From: Streptomyces sp. NBC_00683 | GTDB lineage: Bacteria; Actinomycetota; Actinomycetes; Streptomycetales; Streptomycetaceae | NCBI RefSeq assembly: GCF_036226745.1 | Contig: NZ_CP109013.1 | Location: forward strand, 7,936,001 to 8,000,000 | Reading direction: 5' to 3' | DNA: 64,000 bases | Shown: positions 62,204-64,000 of the stretch, piece after piece | Layout: every line of letters begins with the position of its first letter | How positions within the stretch are numbered: the stretch's first letter is position 1 | Notes under the pieces: model-generated | Databases searched by the model: none | What the model was told of the DNA's origin: nothing | Seen by the model: only the letters and a program-made list of their open reading frames with translations | Translations under genes and position numbers: made by a program

Positions 62204-64000
62204 TTGCGCATCACAGAGTGTCACTTCGAGTTCAGTGGATTCGACGACCATCTCGTCAAGGCCGGCACATCCGTCTACCTCTGGAATCTCGCCCGGCAGT
62301 TCAGGGACGCGGGGCACCAGGTCGGGGCCGTGACCGCTGCGCACGGACTGCTCCCCGTCCTCCGTGAGAAGCACGAAGTCGTCGATCTGGACTGGCGGAT
62401 CGAAGACGATGTCCCGATCGCACTGGATCCGTCGCAGTGGCCGGGCTTCCCCGAAGTGCTGACGCTGCACATCTCGGCCCGCGCTCACCGGATCACCGTG
62501 GACGGCATCGACATCGTTCTGCTGAGCAGCGAGCTGCTCGACCAGTACCCCGAATCCTTCTACCCGCCCCAGGAACTCCGGGGCAAGGACCCCGCGGCCC
62601 TCAAACCGCTCGTGTTCCAGGTGGTGGCGGCCCGCTACGTCAGGGACCGAATACCCGCCGACACGGTCATCCACCTGCACGAACCCTTCTACCACTACCT
62701 CCTGCCCGGCCTTTTGGCCGGTCACGGCTTCCACGTCGTATCCACCGTGCAGACCAACATGGCGGTCAATACCAAGGTCTACGGCCCAGAAGTCCGCGGC
62801 GTCCTCGCCCACCTGGGATCCGACACCTCGGTGGCCGACGGCCTCGCCGATCCGCCCCTGGACTCGTATCTGGACCGGGCGATGCGGGGATTCCTTCCGC
62901 AGACACTTCTGTACCAGGACTATCCGGAGCGGCCCGGCCACGACTACATCACCATGCTGGGCCTGGTGATCCGCTCCGTCGAAGCGATGGACTTCCTGTC
63001 CGAGGGGCAGCTGGACCACGCCCTGACCCAGGCGGAGACACCCTTCGAGCAACTGTTCCAGCAGCTGACCGTCCGGCGGGAACTCAGGTCGCGGACCGAC
63101 CAGTTGGTCGTCGGGGGCTGCGCCATAGGGGACGAGTGGCTGGACGTGCCGCGCACCGACGAGCGCCGCGAGCGGACCCTCACCGGTCTGGGGCTCGATC
63201 CGGCGCTGCCGACGATCTACCACAACGCGCGCTATTCGGTGCAGCACAAAGGGCAGAAGGAGCTGTTCCGGGGAATCCGCCGGCTTCTGGACGGGGGAGA
63301 CCGCTGCAACGTGCTGCTCCACTGCCTCGCCCCCAGCCCCCCGAACGACGAGGACCTGGACGCACTCGCGCGTGACTACCCGGAGCTGGTCCGCGCCGTC
63401 ACCGGCCCCATGGGGAACCCCGAACTGAAGGACTGGGCCGCCGCGAGCGATTTCTGCGTCTTCCCGTCCAAGTTCGAGATGGACACCTTCCTGATGGCCA
63501 TGGGGGAGGCGATGGCCTGCGGCTCCATCCCGGTCGCGACCGCGCAGCGGGGCATGCGTCACTTCCTCCACCGGACCGATCCGGTCGCCGAGTACGCCAC
63601 CGGGCTGGCCCTGCCACGCTCCTTCCGGGTGGACGACGACCTGCTCACCGAGGCCGTTCACCTGGGGCTCGTACGCATGCTCAGGCTGTGGAAAAACGAT
63701 CCGGACCGCATCGCCACCCTGCGGGCCCGAGCGACAGAGGTGGGCCGGAGCTTCACCTGGCAGGCGGCGGCCGGACGTTTCCTGGCGGTGTTCGCCGCAT
63801 GCCTCGCGGGTACCCGGCCCGCCGATGCCACCCCGGCCGTCCGCGCGGTTGTCGAGAGGGAGGAACAGGACGGTACCGGCGCGCAGTTCGACGCCGCCCA
63901 GGGATCCGCCCACCGCGTCGCGGACGGCGTCGAGGTGCGGTGGCGCGGGAAGAACACCAGCCGTGTCGAGATCGTGCCGGCCCAGCCGGGCGCCGACGCC
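62204..64000 (+). CDS. Starch-synthase-like (GT5/GT4) glycosyltransferase, cut by the window end
   Basis: An open frame of 599 codons runs from a TTG with GAAGG before it to the last base, so the C-terminus lies outside. The N-terminus RITECHFEFSGFDDHLVKAG and TSVYLWNLARQFRDAGHQVG is the starch/glycogen-synthase-like donor loop. An IHLHEPFYHYLLPG stretch and the C-terminal FCVFPSKFEMDTFLMAMGEA with ACGSIPVA complete a retaining GT-B fold. From about residue 535 an extra domain begins (RAVVEREEQDGTGAQFDAAQ). The acceptor is unknown; it may belong to the second cluster or to polysaccharide metabolism. Confidence 0.8.
   Translation, partial: MRITECHFEFSGFDDHLVKAGTSVYLWNLARQFRDAGHQVGAVTAAHGLLPVLREKHEVVDLDWRIEDDVPIALDPSQWPGFPEVLTLHISARAHRITVDGIDIVLLSSELLDQYPESFYPPQELRGKDPAALKPLVFQVVAARYVRDRIPADTVIHLHEPFYHYLLPGLLAGHGFHVVSTVQTNMAVNTKVYGPEVRGVLAHLGSDTSVADGLADPPLDSYLDRAMRGFLPQTLLYQDYPERPGHDYITMLGLVIRSVEAMDFLSEGQLDHALTQAETPFEQLFQQLTVRRELRSRTDQLVVGGCAIGDEWLDVPRTDERRERTLTGLGLDPALPTIYHNARYSVQHKGQKELFRGIRRLLDGGDRCNVLLHCLAPSPPNDEDLDALARDYPELVRAVTGPMGNPELKDWAAASDFCVFPSKFEMDTFLMAMGEAMACGSIPVATAQRGMRHFLHRTDPVAEYATGLALPRSFRVDDDLLTEAVHLGLVRMLRLWKNDPDRIATLRARATEVGRSFTWQAAAGRFLAVFAACLAGTRPADATPAVRAVVEREEQDGTGAQFDAAQGSAHRVADGVEVRWRGKNTSRVEIVPAQPGADA

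Noticed and set aside
1..64000. CRISPR arrays, tRNA or rRNA genes, phage or intact insertion sequences
   Set aside because: No regular short repeats, cloverleaf ends, rRNA sequence or complete transposase/integrase were seen.

Overview
The window is high-GC actinobacterial DNA, almost certainly from a Streptomyces. The evidence is GC-rich third codon positions, frequent GTG and TTG starts, ATGA/GTGA overlaps, scattered TTA codons of the bldA type, and a coelichelin siderophore locus. No rRNA, tRNA, CRISPR array or intact transposase was recognised.

Left part (about 0.35-26.5 kb): the hydroxamate siderophore (coelichelin) locus and its iron regulon. In order: formyltransferase cchA; ornithine N5-monooxygenase cchB; ferric-siderophore importer cchCDE with lipoprotein cchF; half-exporter cchG; trimodular NRPS cchH; partner half-exporter cchI; an extra PlsC-type acyltransferase; esterase cchJ; and the MbtH-like cchK. 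The readable A-domain specificity residues fit formyl-hydroxyornithine, threonine and hydroxyornithine. Iron boxes close to TTAGGTTAGGCTAACCTAA precede cchA, cchB, cchF, cchH, cchJ/cchK and two further transcription units. Those two units encode an N-acetylglutamate synthase-like GNAT and an isochorismatase relic followed by an ArgB-like kinase. Iron starvation would therefore also raise ornithine supply. The isochorismatase is frameshifted and lacks two catalytic residues.

Middle (about 26.6-34.2 kb): housekeeping and accessory genes. These are B12-independent methionine synthase metE under a cobalamin riboswitch (with a palindromic repeat inserted in frame in its coding region), a DUF6194 protein, a double MerR regulator, a VOC protein, a divergent AhpD/ECF41-like sigma pair, and an amino-acid permease broken by a frameshift.

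Right part (about 35.1-64 kb): what looks like a second biosynthetic cluster that I cannot match to a known product. Its core is adenylate-forming ligase, free-standing carrier protein, second ligase, GcvT-like folate enzyme, HisA/ThiG-like TIM barrel and threonine-synthase-like PLP enzyme. Next come an opposite-strand acyl-ACP-reductase-like enzyme (aldehyde release), a sarcosine-oxidase-like flavoenzyme, a small unknown protein, a second glycine-oxidase-like flavoenzyme, a GT4 glycosyltransferase and a class IV aminotransferase. Around it lie a likely four-gene minus-strand operon (two GT2 glycosyltransferases, an APH-type kinase, a GT1 glycosyltransferase), AraC and LysR regulators, an ABC-2 exporter, a secreted I36-type inhibitor, an MFS permease and a starch-synthase-like glycosyltransferase cut by the window edge. 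A working model, which is inference, is that an acid or amino acid is activated onto the carrier protein, modified, released as an aldehyde, oxidised and aminated, glycosylated and exported. The kinase or GT1 may provide self-resistance. TTA codons in the LysR gene, the AraC gene, the GT4 gene and one permease gene point to bldA-dependent, developmentally timed expression.
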